Shown: piece by piece, positions 44,511 to 54,262 of the stretch
Layout: every line of letters begins with the position of its first letter
Position numbering within the stretch: the first letter of the stretch is position 1
NCBI RefSeq assembly: GCF_020329435.1
Contig: NZ_JAGKJK010000019.1
Coordinates: 94,472-158,471, forward strand
From: Bradyrhizobium hereditatis
Lineage (GTDB): Bacteria; Pseudomonadota; Alphaproteobacteria; Rhizobiales; Xanthobacteraceae
Direction of reading: 5' to 3'
DNA: 64,000 nucleotides
Notes under the pieces: model-generated
Databases searched by the model: none
What the model saw: only the letters and a program-made list of their open reading frames with translations
Told to the model about the DNA's origin: nothing
Program-made: the position numbers and the translations under genes

Positions 44511-45122
44511 ATGACGGTGATTTCGAAGATCGAGCAACTGGAGGCGCTCTACGGCTTTCCGAATGACGCCTCGACGGTGAAGGTCGCTGACCGCGTCACA
44601 CCACCCTACCGCGTGCTGATCGAGAAGTCGCCCTTTGCGGCCTTGGCGACCTGCGGGCCGGAGGGGCTGGACTGCTCGCCACGTGGCGACCTCGCCGGCT
44701 TCGTGCGCATCCATGATGAAACGACGCTGATGATGCCGGACCGCCGCGGCAACAACCGCGTCGATTCCCTGCGTAACATCGTGCGCGATCCCCGCGTTGC
44801 ACTGCTGTTCCTCATCCCTGGCTCCGGCACGACGCTGCGCGTCAATGGCCGCGCTCATCTCTCCGCCGATGCTGACCTGCTCACCTCCTTCGCGATGGAA
44901 GGAAAGGCGCCGCGAACGGTCATCGTGATGAAGATCGAAGAATTGTACTTCCAGTGTGCGCGCGCAATCGTGCGCTCCGATCTCTGGAATCCCGACAAGC
45001 GGGTCGATCCCAAGACGCTGCCGACGCCAGGGGCAATTCTCGCTGATATGAGCGAGAACACGGTCGGCGGCGAGAAATACGACAGGGAATGGCCAGAGCG
45101 GGCCGCGCAGACGCTGTGGTGA
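44511..45122 (+). CDS. FMN-dependent PPOX-type flavoprotein
   Basis: About 203 residues from the ATG at 44511, with GGAG eight bases upstream. The split-barrel fold is seen in PFAALATCGPEGLDCSPRGDLAGFVRIHD, MMPDRRGNNRVDSLRNIVRDPRVALLFLIPG and RVNGRAHLS, close to the MSMEG_1061 type of pyridoxamine-phosphate-oxidase-like proteins. Such proteins bind FMN and carry out oxidoreduction; substrate unknown. It is 31 bases after phnN and in the same direction, so it may be the operon's last gene, though a chance neighbour is possible. Confidence 0.82.
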   Translation: MTVISKIEQLEALYGFPNDASTVKVADRVTPPYRVLIEKSPFAALATCGPEGLDCSPRGDLAGFVRIHDETTLMMPDRRGNNRVDSLRNIVRDPRVALLFLIPGSGTTLRVNGRAHLSADADLLTSFAMEGKAPRTVIVMKIEELYFQCARAIVRSDLWNPDKRVDPKTLPTPGAILADMSENTVGGEKYDREWPERAAQTLW

Positions 45123-45269
45123 TCATTCGCCGGTGGCGGACTGGTGCCGGCGATCGATATCCTAGCGGTGAAGCGAGCAAGGCATCCTCAATCAAGGATG
45201 TTATTGATGGTTCCCGGTTGGCCGCGGCGCTGGCGCGCTAGGGGCCTGTGATGCTATGGATGGTTGATC

Positions 45270-45920
45270 ATGCCAGATCTTACTCAGCTCGCACTTTACT
45301 TCGCTGCTGCTCTCGTTCTCGCCGTCACACCTGGCCCGGGCATATTCTACGTCGCCGCGCGGACGCTGGCAGGTGGTCGCGCGGAAGGCGTGGCCTCCAG
45401 CTTTGGCACCGGGGTGGGCGGCTGGGTTCATGTCCTCGCCGGGAGCCTGGGTGTTTCTGCCATCGTGCTCGCGAGTGCAGAGCTATTCACCATGTTGAAG
45501 GTGATCGGCGCTGCGTATCTGGTCTGGCTCGGGCTTCGTACATTCCTGTCCGCCCGCCGTGACGCCTTGTCAGCGTTGAATGGTGAATCCACGGCAAAGC
45601 CGATCGGGGCACGCCGCGCGTTTCGCGAGGGAGCGCTGGTCGAGGCGTTGAATCCCAAGACGGCTGGCTTCTTCCTGGCCTTCATACCGCAATTCGTTGA
45701 TCCAACCGCAGGCCATGTCGCTCTGCAATTCGTGGTGCTTGGCTCTGTTTCGGTCGTGCTCAACACCCTCGCCGACGTCGTGGTCGCCTTTGCGGCGAGC
45801 GGCATCCGAGAAGGCGCAGCCGCGCGTCCTGCACTGATTCGTCGCCTGCGGGAGGCGTCGGGGGCGGCAATGGTCGCGCTTGGGGTCGGCCTCGCCTTCG
45901 CGAAGCGTCCCGCCAACTAG
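45270..45920 (+). CDS. LysE/RhtB-family amino-acid exporter
   Basis: 216 residues with six hydrophobic helices: LTQLALYFAAALVLAVTPGPGIFYVAARTLAGG with the family GPG signature, GVGGWVHVLAGSLGVSAIVL, then LKVIGAAYLVWLGLRTFL. The second half has AFREGALVEALNPKTAGFFLAFIPQFVDP, also typical. It probably exports an amino acid or derivative; the exact cargo is not given by the sequence. It stands alone between the phn block and the DUF892 gene. Confidence 0.88.
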   Translation: MPDLTQLALYFAAALVLAVTPGPGIFYVAARTLAGGRAEGVASSFGTGVGGWVHVLAGSLGVSAIVLASAELFTMLKVIGAAYLVWLGLRTFLSARRDALSALNGESTAKPIGARRAFREGALVEALNPKTAGFFLAFIPQFVDPTAGHVALQFVVLGSVSVVLNTLADVVVAFAASGIREGAAARPALIRRLREASGAAMVALGVGLAFAKRPAN

Positions 45921-45983
45921 TCAAGCGTAGCCACTGACACAATCAAGGCCGGGGCATCGACGGCGACTGCTGACCCGTGACAT

Positions 45984-46027
45984 CTCCTGTAAGGCCACCA
46001 GGTCACGACGTCACGACCTTACAGGAG
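45984..46027. terminator. Inverted repeat between convergent genes
   Basis: CTCCTGTAAGG (45984-45994) and CCTTACAGGAG (46017-46027) form an 11-base stem around a 22-base loop containing a repeated GTCACGAC. It lies between two convergent genes and could end both transcripts. The loop is long, so function is uncertain. Confidence 0.4.
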
Positions 46028-46076
46028 CCATGGCACCTCGCGCGCCGTCCCGTGGAGCAACGCGATCGAGCAGAGG

Positions 46077-46637
46077 TCAGGCGTACTCCTCTTCCTTTTC
46101 CTCTTCAGCTTCGAGATTGATCACGGACGTCGCAAGCTCGGTCAAGGCATGGTCGGTTGCCTCCTCCTCATTTAATGTCTCCTGAAGAAGGCTTGCGGCA
46201 TCGTTCATGCCGAGTTGTTCGGCCCAGGTACGAAGGGTGCCGTATCGCGAGATTTCGTAGTGCTCGACTGCCTGCGCGGCAGCGACAAGCCCTGCGTCGA
46301 GGGCAGGCATTCCACGAAACTCCTTCATGATTTCCGCACCCTCGTCGGCGATGCCGTTGATCGCCTCGCATGGTTTTCCGCGTGCCGGCTTTCCGATCAT
46401 GCGGAAGACCTGATCAAGCCGTTTGACCTGCCCCTGGGTTTCCCGGAGGTGCTTGTTGAATGCTGCAGCGAGCTCCTTGGAATGCGCTGCCTTGGCCATC
46501 TTCGGCAATGTCTTGATGATCTTGTTTTCGGTGAAGTAGATATCCTTCAGCGTCTCATGGAAGAGATCGCTCAATTTCTTCTGCTGTCGGCTGCTGCGAC
46601 GCGCAGTTGATTTCTTTTTCTTCGCCCGTTTTGCCAT
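46077..46637 (-). CDS. DUF892 (YciE/YciF-type) ferritin-like protein
   Basis: 186 residues from MAKRAKKKKS, with AGGAG before the ATG. After a Lys-rich N-terminus comes a four-helix-bundle sequence: LFHETLKDIYFTENKIIKTLPKMAKAA, KHLRETQGQVKRLDQVFRMIG, AAAQAVEHYEISRYGTLRTWAEQLG, LLQETLNEEEATDHALTELA. Glu/His positions are those of YciF-type di-iron or metal-binding bundles. It is linked in other bacteria to stress response. The acidic end (EEEKEEEYA) is unusual. Confidence 0.88.
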   Translation of the reverse strand: MAKRAKKKKSTARRSSRQQKKLSDLFHETLKDIYFTENKIIKTLPKMAKAAHSKELAAAFNKHLRETQGQVKRLDQVFRMIGKPARGKPCEAINGIADEGAEIMKEFRGMPALDAGLVAAAQAVEHYEISRYGTLRTWAEQLGMNDAASLLQETLNEEEATDHALTELATSVINLEAEEEKEEEYA

Positions 46638-47158
46638 GAGTTCTCCTGTGAGCCCGTTTGGAAAGTGCACCCCGGCGGATCAATGTTGCGTGACGTTGAA
46701 GGTTCCAATCTCGGGATCTGGCGCCGGAATGCGGACGGAAGCGGTTCTGACGGTTCTGACATCACCAACGTCTGGCTACTCGAAAGTGGTCTTGCCTTCA
46801 TCGCCAGTATCTCGGGCAGCTCGCGCCGGTACCTTGGCGCGGCCTCAGCTAGGCGAGGATCTGTCCGCCTCAAATGCCCGCCACCTGTACTGCGGTATTC
46901 CGCCCGAGGGCGGTGTGTCCTCGAACGGAACCATCAACCAAGTCGCGGTTGGCGGCCCACGGTCGATGCGGACGTACCGGCGGCATACGAAGGCCGCTGT
47001 CCAGGTTCCTCACGGCTTGGTAGCGGCGTTTTTATCAGTAAGAGAGGGTGGTGGCCTGACGAACTGCTTGGCGGTAGGAGCAACGAACAAACGAAGCCAT
47101 CATCGGAACTCGGTCTGCGGCGGCCGGTTGTACCGCTGCTATAGAAGGACGAGTCCTC
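46638..47158. other. 520-base gap without supported gene
   Basis: Long open frames on the forward strand here (for example 46665-47144) have low-complexity, Ser/Arg-rich translations with no family features and weak start signals. The stretch contains the promoter regions of the divergent DUF892 and small secreted protein genes. No RNA gene could be identified. Confidence 0.45.
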
Positions 47159-47434
47159 ATGAAATTTGCATTCGTATGCGCGATGGTATTGTTGCTGTCC
47201 GGAGCCAACGCCCTTGCGCAGGGAAATCCGTCGGGTCGTGGCTCGGTCTCGGGAGATCCTGCCGCCAGCTCCGCCAATCCGCGTGCGGACCCGGCGACAA
47301 CCGGCAGGTCGTCCAATAATCCAAGCGGCAGCGGCACCTCTACCTCGGGCGGCCGTGACGATAATGCCGATCAGGGCAGGGACAAGATGCCGGAAACCAA
47401 CAGGAAAGATCAGCAGAAGTCGCCACCAAGATAG
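47159..47434 (+). CDS. Small secreted Ser/Gly/Asn-rich protein
   Basis: 91 residues. A typical signal peptide (MKFAFVCAMVLLLSGANALAQ) is followed by a disordered tail rich in Ser, Gly, Asn and Asp, ending KDQQKSPPR. No domain is recognisable. AAGGAC upstream supports the ATG at 47159. It is monocistronic in appearance and could be an envelope or periplasmic stress protein, but function is unknown. Confidence 0.7.
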   Translation: MKFAFVCAMVLLLSGANALAQGNPSGRGSVSGDPAASSANPRADPATTGRSSNNPSGSGTSTSGGRDDNADQGRDKMPETNRKDQQKSPPR

Positions 47435-47748
47435 CGGGCTCCACGCACGACTCTTGTTTTAAAGTGTAAAGGAACGGGGGGAGCGCTGCTGCCATAGTGC
47501 TCGAGCGAGGGCCTGGCGCGCGCTTGGCGCGCCCAGAAAATTTAGCGGATCTTTCTCCGACGTCCCATCGCAGCCCGCCAGGAAAAGAGTCAAGCAAGTA
47601 AGCGCGAGCACTAAGGAGGCCTGCAAGGTCGTGAACTCATCCTGCAGCGAGAGCCAAAGGCGTGGTCCTTCAAGCGATTAGTTGCCATTCTGGCTCGGGC
47701 GTGGTGTACGTACCTCTGCGTCATTTCGATCCGCTTGCTGCACACCGC
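47435..47748. other. 314-base gap, no gene seen
   Basis: No supported gene or RNA. It separates the small secreted protein from the SDR gene and presumably contains the SDR promoter. Confidence 0.4.
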
Positions 47749-47769
47749 ATGCATGGAGAATTTCCCGCC

Positions 47770-48537
47770 GTGGCATTTGAGCTGTTCAACCTCGCTCGCA
47801 AACGGGCCCTCGTCACAGGATCTTCTCAAGGGATCGGTCTCGCCATTGCGCGAGGGCTCGCCGAGCATGGCGCCTCCGTGATCCTGAACGGGCGCGAGCG
47901 CAGCAAGCTTGACGTCGCTGCAGCGAGGCTGACTGCAGCCGGGCACACGGTTGCGGTCGCCGCTTTCGACGTGACGCTCGCCGAGGATGTTCGCGAGGGT
48001 GTTGCCACGATCGAGCGTACGATCGGCGCGATCGATATTCTCGTCAACAACGCCGGCATGCAGTTTCGCACGCCGCTGGAAGACTTTCCCGCCGAGAAGT
48101 GGGAGCTGTTGCTCAGGACCAATGTCTCGAGTGCTTTCTACGTCGGTCAGGCTGTTGCCAAACACATGATCCCGCGCGGCAGGGGCAAGATCATCAACAT
48201 CGCCTCGGTCCAGAGTGAATTGGCCCGGCCGGGCATTGCGCCTTACACCGCGACCAAGGGCGCGATCAAGAACCTGACCCGCGGCATGTGCGCCGACTGG
48301 GCGAAGCACGGCCTTCAGGTCAATGCGATCGCGCCGGGCTATTTCAAGACGCCGTTGAACCAGGCGCTGGTTGACGATGTCAGCTTTTCGGCATGGCTGG
48401 AAAAGCGGACCCCTGCCGGCCGCTGGGGCAATGTGGACGAATTGATTGGCGCCGCCGTTTTTCTGTCCGGCGACGCTTCGTCTTTTGTCAACGGGCATAC
48501 GCTGTATGTCGATGGCGGCATCACGACCTGCTTGTAG
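47770..48537 (+). CDS. Short-chain dehydrogenase/reductase
   Basis: About 255 residues if started at the GTG at 47770 (with GGAG at 47756), which fits the family length; the open frame begins earlier. Rossmann Gly motif TGSSQGIGLAIA, NNAG, the active Tyr-Lys pair YTATKGAIKN, then PGYFKTPLN. The sequence resembles gluconate 5-dehydrogenase-like SDRs, which reduce 5-keto sugars with NADPH. An earlier ATG at 47749 is an alternative start. Substrate assignment is tentative. Confidence 0.85.
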   Translation: MAFELFNLARKRALVTGSSQGIGLAIARGLAEHGASVILNGRERSKLDVAAARLTAAGHTVAVAAFDVTLAEDVREGVATIERTIGAIDILVNNAGMQFRTPLEDFPAEKWELLLRTNVSSAFYVGQAVAKHMIPRGRGKIINIASVQSELARPGIAPYTATKGAIKNLTRGMCADWAKHGLQVNAIAPGYFKTPLNQALVDDVSFSAWLEKRTPAGRWGNVDELIGAAVFLSGDASSFVNGHTLYVDGGITTCL

Positions 48538-48735
48538 TCGTCTTTCCGAAGCGTGGGATCTACCCGCACCAAGGGCGGCAGCGGGCTCCACGCCGGCAAA
48601 GAAAAAGGTCATTCCGCAACCGCTTCCCACGGAAATTTGCTTCCCTTCCATGGTCTGAAAAGGCAAATCGCTTCCATTGCGCCAGCCCTCTGAAAGGACG
48701 ACATTTGTCCCTGATATCAACGGATTGGCTGCGAA

Positions 48736-48954
48736 ATGGACCGCTTGCGATATGAGCCGTTTGGCGAGCGCTTGGCTCCCGAAGGGGAGGCGAGGCAGGT
48801 CTCGCGCGCGTCCAAATATCTGTTGTGGACGGGCACCGGCCTGTTCTGGTCACTGGTCGGGGCCATCGTGCTCGCCCGCGCAGCCTTCTTCGAGCCGGGC
48901 GTTTTTGACGGCTTCAGCCGCGTCGCCGCCTTTGCCAAGGCGCTCATCTTCTAG
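48736..48954 (+). CDS. Small membrane protein
   Basis: 72 residues with one hydrophobic segment (YLLWTGTGLFWSLVGAIVLARAAFF) preceded by a basic/acidic N-terminus. No family recognised. It lies between the SDR gene and the convergent LysR gene, 16 bases from the latter's stop. The start is weakly supported. Confidence 0.5.
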   Translation: MDRLRYEPFGERLAPEGEARQVSRASKYLLWTGTGLFWSLVGAIVLARAAFFEPGVFDGFSRVAAFAKALIF

Positions 48955-48969
48955 GAGACGCTAGATCTT

Positions 48970-49878
48970 CTAGGCCACCTCGGCGATTGGCTTGTCCTGC
49001 CAGATGATCCGCTCGAATGCGATCGCCGCAGGGATTTCTATTCGCCCAGGAACTTTCAGCTGCCACAGCGTGCGCTCGATCTGCAGGTCGCGCATCTGCA
49101 CAACCTTGAGCTTCCCAAGCGTGACCTGATCGGAAATCGTGGCACTGGAGACAATGGCGACGCCGAGACCGGCGGCTACCGCCTGCTTGATCGCCTCGGT
49201 GCTGCCAATTTCCAGGGTGCGTCGTGGCTCGATTCCTGCGGTCGCCAGCGCCTGCGCCACAACCTCGCGCGATCCGGAGCCAGGCTCCCGCACGATCAGG
49301 GTCTCGTCGCGGAGCGCGGCGCCCTCGATCCCGCGTCCCGCGGCCGCGAAGCGGTGCTTCGCCTCGACGATCAGGCTCATCACGTCGGTGCGCCAGGCAT
49401 GACTTTCAAGCCCATCATCTTCGACTGGGCCCTCGACCAGTGCGATCTCGATATCATGCGCCAGCATGAGATCGGCGATGTCCCTGGTGTTGGCAATGAC
49501 AAGATGCAGGTCGATTCCCGGATACGTTCGGTGAAACGCCCCGAGATAGCCCGATATCATGTAGGTCGCGATCGTGGTGGAGGCGCCGATGCGTAGCGAG
49601 CCGCTATCGAGATTGCGCAGCGACAGCAATTCGTCCTCAGCCGCGCGTTCGGCCGCAAACAGCGCCTCCGCATGCCGTACCAGCGCCTGGCCCTCTCGCG
49701 TTGGCCGCACGCCCTTCGGCGTCCGGTCGAGCAGCCGGCAGCCGACCTGAAGCTCGAAGTCCCGCACGCCCTTCGAGATCGCCGGCTGACTAATGTGGAG
49801 CGCCTCGGCCGCGCGGGAGAAGCTTCCGGCTTTGACCACCGTGGTGAACAGGCGCAGCAGGTGCAGGTTCAAAGTCAT
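48970..49878 (-). CDS. LysR-family transcriptional regulator
   Basis: 302 residues. The N-terminal helix-turn-helix (GSFSRAAEALHISQPAISKGVRDFE) is clear, followed by the periplasmic-binding-like effector domain (LRIGASTTIATYMISGYLGAF, then LIVREPGSGSREVV). It is divergent from the YeiH-type gene, as in the yeiE-yeiH pair of other bacteria, and so probably controls it. The inducer is unknown; sulfur-related anions are possible. The region between the two genes is A+T-rich. Confidence 0.88.
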   Translation of the reverse strand: MTLNLHLLRLFTTVVKAGSFSRAAEALHISQPAISKGVRDFELQVGCRLLDRTPKGVRPTREGQALVRHAEALFAAERAAEDELLSLRNLDSGSLRIGASTTIATYMISGYLGAFHRTYPGIDLHLVIANTRDIADLMLAHDIEIALVEGPVEDDGLESHAWRTDVMSLIVEAKHRFAAAGRGIEGAALRDETLIVREPGSGSREVVAQALATAGIEPRRTLEIGSTEAIKQAVAAGLGVAIVSSATISDQVTLGKLKVVQMRDLQIERTLWQLKVPGRIEIPAAIAFERIIWQDKPIAEVA

Positions 49879-49965
49879 AACTTCCCTCTATCGGGCCAGA
49901 TCGAAAATATATTACCCAATTAACGCGTTGTGGCGCATAAATTTTTCTCCCTCAGGAGAAATTCG

Positions 49966-51027
49966 TTGCCGCAAGACGAGGAATCTTCCGCTCCCGGCAA
50001 TAGACCGGCGACCAGCGTGACCCGTCTTGCAGCGCTCATTCCAGGCGTCGTCATCGCCATCGCCATTGCCGGCGTCTCGGCTGCTCTGGAAACTGTGGAG
50101 CGGCGCCTGTTCGCTCACCCCTATGTGGAGGCGTTGGTACTGGCGATCCTGCTCGGCATGGCCGTGCGCAGCTTCTGGAAGCCGTCCGAGCGCTGGCAGG
50201 TCGGCATTGCCTTCAGCGCCAAGCAGCTGCTTGAGGTGGCTGTGATGTTGCTCGGCGCATCCATCAGCTTTGCCGCGATCATGGCGTCCGGCATTGCGTT
50301 ACTTGGTGCGATTGCCGCCGTTGTCATCGCGACCTTGGGCCTCAGTTTCGGGCTCAGCCGTATGCTTGGCCTGTCGACGCGGCTATCGATCCTGATCGCC
50401 TGCGGCAATTCCATCTGCGGCAATTCGGCGATTGCCGCAGTCGCGCCGGTCATCGGGGCCGATAGCGACGAAATCGCGTCATCGATCTCGTTTACTGCGA
50501 TACTTGGCGTGGTGATGGTGCTGGGACTGCCGCTGCTTATTCCGCTCCTGCAGTTATCGGCAACGCAATATGGAATTCTCGCCGGTCTTACCGTCTACGC
50601 CGTTCCGCAAGTGCTTGCCGCTACCGTACCTGCGGGGCTCGTGAGCACGCAGATCGGTACATTGGTGAAGTTGATGCGTGTCTTGATGTTGGGGCCGATC
50701 GTGGTGGGACTTTCGCTGCTCGCCCCGCGGTTACATGGCGGCACCGGCGGTAAGAGCACGGTAGGCTTCTTCCGGCTCGTGCCCTGGTTCATCCTCGGCT
50801 TTCTGGCGCTCGCGGCCCTGCGTTCGCTCGATGTCGTACCCGCAACAGTGATCGGCCCGCTGACCACAATTACCGGCTTTCTCACAGTCGTGTCGATGGC
50901 CGCGCTCGGCCTCGGCGTCGACGTTAGGGTGCTTGCCAGTGTGGGGAGCAGGGTGACGGCGGCCGTGACGCTGTCGCTCATGCTCCTGCTTGCAATCAGC
51001 ATTGGCCTAATTCATCTGTTCAACTGA
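49966..51027 (+). CDS. YeiH-family (UPF0324) putative sulfate exporter
   Basis: About 353 residues from the TTG at 49966, chosen because AGGAG (49954-49958) lies seven bases upstream; a GTG at 49930 is in frame but has no site. Ten or so helices with AFSAKQLLEVAVMLLGASISF, ACGNSICGNSAIAAVAPVIGA and AALGLGVDVRVLA are family hallmarks. Members of PF03601 are annotated as anion or sulfate exporters by homology. The neighbouring LysR gene is divergent and is its likely regulator. Confidence 0.9.
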   Translation: MPQDEESSAPGNRPATSVTRLAALIPGVVIAIAIAGVSAALETVERRLFAHPYVEALVLAILLGMAVRSFWKPSERWQVGIAFSAKQLLEVAVMLLGASISFAAIMASGIALLGAIAAVVIATLGLSFGLSRMLGLSTRLSILIACGNSICGNSAIAAVAPVIGADSDEIASSISFTAILGVVMVLGLPLLIPLLQLSATQYGILAGLTVYAVPQVLAATVPAGLVSTQIGTLVKLMRVLMLGPIVVGLSLLAPRLHGGTGGKSTVGFFRLVPWFILGFLALAALRSLDVVPATVIGPLTTITGFLTVVSMAALGLGVDVRVLASVGSRVTAAVTLSLMLLLAISIGLIHLFN

Positions 51028-51066
51028 CGTGGGCCGCTGGCGGTCTCGCGCAATTGCCGTCATCAA

Positions 51067-51909
51067 TCAGTCCAGATTGAAGCCGATGCGTCTCACATAG
51101 GCACCGAAATCTGCGCGCTCGGGGCGAGCATATTGCCGCGCCTTGTCTTCCGACCAGCCATAGGTTTCGGCCAGTCCGAACTCCCTCACATAGCGCTGCG
51201 CCGTATAAGGCTGGGCCGCCTCGCGGCGCCGATCGTAAGCCTCGATGGCAGCATCGAGACCATCTTCTTCGAATGCGTTGCGATGGACGGTCACAGACAG
51301 CGGGAGCCGTATGCTGAGCTGTGGCGTTTCGGCAGGATAGCCCACCGCGAGACCGGCTACCGGAAAAACATGATCAGGAAGTTCCAAGAGCTGCGACAGC
51401 GTGTCCGCGTGATTGCGCACCGCGCTGATCGGACAGACACCCAAGCCTTCAGCCTCGGCCGCGATCACGAATGCGGACAGGGCTATCGCCGCATCGACCG
51501 CGGCGTTGAAGAAGGCGTCGAGATGATCATTGGCGAAATGCCTGTCGCGCAATGTGTGGATCTGGCGCTGCCGCCGATTGTTACCGCAAAAGATGAGAAG
51601 ATTCGGGATGTCCGCAAGCCATTTCTGGCCGAGTGGACCGTCTATTAGGCGTGCTGCGATCTGCGATTTCAGTGATGGCGCATCGATGATGATGATGTCG
51701 CGCTGCTGCAGGTCGCTCTTGGTAGGCGCGCATAGCGCCAGCGCGCACAGCCGCCGCAGGATCGAATATGGAACGGTGTCGGGTCGGAATTTTCGGACCG
51801 AGCCGCGCGCCGCCAACTGACGATGGGTCGACGGGGCGTCGTTGCCGAATTCGATGTCGGCGGCGTCGGCACCAAAGCGGTCGGCGAGCGGCGTTCTCGA
51901 ATTGGACAT
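51067..51909 (-). CDS. NAD(P)H-dependent nitroreductase-family protein
   Basis: 280 residues. FMN-binding family features: GSVRKFRPDTVPYSILRRLCALALCAPTKSDLQ at the start, then AVDAAIALSAFVIAAEAEGLGVCPISAVR, and the C-terminal NfsA-like tail (QRYVREFGLAETYGWSEDKARQY). Nitroreductases use FMN to reduce nitro groups or quinones. It has its own position, converging with the YeiH gene. Confidence 0.85.
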   Translation of the reverse strand: MSNSRTPLADRFGADAADIEFGNDAPSTHRQLAARGSVRKFRPDTVPYSILRRLCALALCAPTKSDLQQRDIIIIDAPSLKSQIAARLIDGPLGQKWLADIPNLLIFCGNNRRQRQIHTLRDRHFANDHLDAFFNAAVDAAIALSAFVIAAEAEGLGVCPISAVRNHADTLSQLLELPDHVFPVAGLAVGYPAETPQLSIRLPLSVTVHRNAFEEDGLDAAIEAYDRRREAAQPYTAQRYVREFGLAETYGWSEDKARQYARPERADFGAYVRRIGFNLD

Positions 51910-52168
51910 CTCGAAGGTCTCCAGTGTCGATTCTGCTTCATGTCAGGTTCGCGCGAGATGCGCAAAGCCGGAAGGACATGCCTGGTCCGCGCGCTGCGCC
52001 GCCGAAGAAAGGCTGGACCGCAAACCAAGATACTCGCTGGCGAAGCCTTTGGAATGATCGTGGCGCGACTTTATGCGAAGTTGGGATCATAAATTATTCG
52101 GTTGCTTTTTTGCGTGCCTCGAAGCCGAATGATCGAAAAGAGCGCGCTCTCCCGGGAGGAAGACCTCG

Positions 52169-53374
52169 ATGGATATGAAACTGTCACCCGTGCAACTGAA
52201 GCTCCGCAGCGCAGCGCGTGAATTGGCCGAAGCCGAATTCGCGCCGAAGGCAGCGGAGGTCGATCGTACTGAGGCCTATCCTTTTGACAACGTGGCTGCT
52301 CTCAAAGCCGCGGGCTTCATGGGCTACACGATTCCAAAGTCCTACGGCGGCCGGGGCGGCAGCTATTTCGAGGCAGCCCTGATCATTGAAGAAATGGCGC
52401 GGGTCTGTGGCGCAACGGGTCGTATCACAGTCGAAGCCAACATGGGCGCCATTTCCGCGGTCATGCGATACGGCACCGAGAAGCAGAAGCGGCTCGCGGC
52501 CGATCTGGTTCTTTCGGGCGACAAGCCCGCGATCTGCATCACGGAGCCGGAGGCCGGATCGGCGGCGACGGAGATGACGACGCGCGCCGACAAGCGCGGC
52601 AACACCTACGTTATCCGGGGCAAGAAGCACTGGATCACCGGCGGTGGGATCTCTAAGCTGCATCTGATCTTTGCCCGCGTATTCGACGAGCGGGGCGAAG
52701 AGCAGGGGATCGGCGGCTTTCTGGCGCTCAAGGGCACACCAGGCCTGATTATCGGCAAGCGTGAACCTGCGATGGGCCTGCGCGGCATTCCCGAAACGGA
52801 GATCATCTTCGACAATCTGGAGGTCCAAGAGGACATGCTGGTGCTGCCGCCGCGCGGGCTGCGGCGCGGCTTTGCGGACCTCATCGATGCCTACAACAGC
52901 CAGCGGGTGGGCGCGGGAACAGTCGCGCTCGGACTAGCGCAGGGTGCATTTGAAAAAGCGGTGGCCTTCGTCAAGGAACGCAAACAGTTCGGACGCCCGA
53001 TCGCTGAATTTCAGGGACTGCAGTGGATGCTTGCCGACATGGCGATAGCGCTCAACGCAGCAAGACTCTCGCTTCATCAGGCGGCTCTCAGCGCCGATCC
53101 CTTTCCTGATCCGCTTCTTGCAGCGCAGGCGAAAATCATCGCCTCCGAGACGGCCAACAATGTCACGAACCAGGCGCTGCAACTGTTCGGCGCCAGGGGC
53201 TATTCGCGAGACTACCCGCTCGAGCGCATGGTCCGCGACGCCCGCATGTTCACGATTGCCGGCGGTACGGCGCAGGTGCTGAGGACGTTGGTGGCCTCCA
53301 GAATTCTCGACACAAAGATCCCGCAGACCCGCAACGGGTACGTGGAGAAGGCGTCGTCTCTCGCGGCGAAGTAA
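52169..53374 (+). CDS. Acyl-CoA dehydrogenase
   Basis: 401 residues with a strong ribosome-binding site (GGGAGGA) before the ATG. The family course is complete: LKAAGFMGYTIPKSYGGRGGS, AICITEPEAGSAATEMTTRADK (FAD/substrate region), AFEKAVAFVKERKQFGRPIAEFQGLQWMLADM, and the C-terminal ALQLFGARGYSRDYPLERMVRDARMFTIAGGTAQVLR. The catalytic base region is in the last segment. Substrate chain length cannot be read. Confidence 0.92.
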   Translation: MDMKLSPVQLKLRSAARELAEAEFAPKAAEVDRTEAYPFDNVAALKAAGFMGYTIPKSYGGRGGSYFEAALIIEEMARVCGATGRITVEANMGAISAVMRYGTEKQKRLAADLVLSGDKPAICITEPEAGSAATEMTTRADKRGNTYVIRGKKHWITGGGISKLHLIFARVFDERGEEQGIGGFLALKGTPGLIIGKREPAMGLRGIPETEIIFDNLEVQEDMLVLPPRGLRRGFADLIDAYNSQRVGAGTVALGLAQGAFEKAVAFVKERKQFGRPIAEFQGLQWMLADMAIALNAARLSLHQAALSADPFPDPLLAAQAKIIASETANNVTNQALQLFGARGYSRDYPLERMVRDARMFTIAGGTAQVLRTLVASRILDTKIPQTRNGYVEKASSLAAK

Positions 53375-53667
53375 TCTTGATCAAACCGCGCGACTGTGTG
53401 TCGCTGCGGAATTAGCAAGGTGGGCATCGAATGCAGATCCGACGCTGCGAACCAGAAATTCTGCACCGTCGCTGATCGAAGCCGATCGTCGATCATCGTT
53501 ACGGCGCCGTCGGCTATGAGGCTCTCGATCCGCTGCCGATCGACGATCGCCGAACCCTGCTTAGCCGGATTGGAAAATGCAGTTGCGCGTAGCTAACGTT
53601 ACTTGCAATACCCTGGGGGGCGCGCGCCCCACTGAGCCCGGCTGCCACACAATTAGCTCCCTGCGGA
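53375..53667. other. Intergenic stretch with GC palindrome
   Basis: No supported gene. GGGGCGCGCGCCCC at 53617-53630 is a perfect palindrome between two convergent genes and could act as a weak terminator. Confidence 0.35.
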
Positions 53668-53934
53668 TCAAGTTCCTGCTGGGCCTTCATTGATCCAGCG
53701 CTTGATGACCTTGTTCGTAAGCAATTCGTAGCCGTGAGGTACCTCAGCGCGATGTGAGGCAGCGGGAGTGGTTCTAATGAGTGCATTTAGCTCGCTCAAC
53801 TGAAACGCAAGCTGGTTCGTTCTCTGCTGCAAGAGCCTCATTTGGCGATGCTGCAGGGCAGCTAAGACAAATATGCCCGCCAGCAGAAGATCAGAGATGG
53901 GATCATCGAATACCCAAAGTATACCTTGTAACAT
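53668..53934 (-). CDS. Small membrane-anchored coiled-coil protein
   Basis: 88 residues from the ATG at 53934, supported by GGAGG five bases upstream. One hydrophobic segment (DLLLAGIFVLAALQ) is followed by a helical, heptad-like part (RQMRLLQQRTNQLAFQLSELNALI) and a polar tail. No family recognised. Longer open reading upstream lacks a site. Confidence 0.6.
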   Translation of the reverse strand: MLQGILWVFDDPISDLLLAGIFVLAALQHRQMRLLQQRTNQLAFQLSELNALIRTTPAASHRAEVPHGYELLTNKVIKRWINEGPAGT

Positions 53935-54262
53935 AATAGCCTCCACGAGACCCTTAAAAGGACAGCCTAGCGCCATAGATCTGAAGCGGCCAGCATCGCA
54001 AGATTGTCCGGCATCATTGGTCACATCGGGAGGCTGTGAAGCTAGCACGAGTTTTGGCGCCGGGATTCGATGTGTGCATCCGCGTCTACCAACGCCGCTA
54101 TTCCCGCCGCCCCGCTATCGCCATGACCTCGAACTCGCGGTTGGGAACTGATGCAGGATGCCCTCAGCGTGAAGCTGAAGGCAAAAAGGCCAAGCTTGAG
54201 CGCAGGTAGCCGATACTCAATCAGCGATGCAACGATCTCGGGCCGGCAGAGACTTGCTTAGT

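Noticed and set aside
46665..47144. 159-residue forward frame in the gap before the secreted protein
   Set aside because: Low-complexity Ser/Gly/Arg translation, no ribosome-binding site, no recognisable family.
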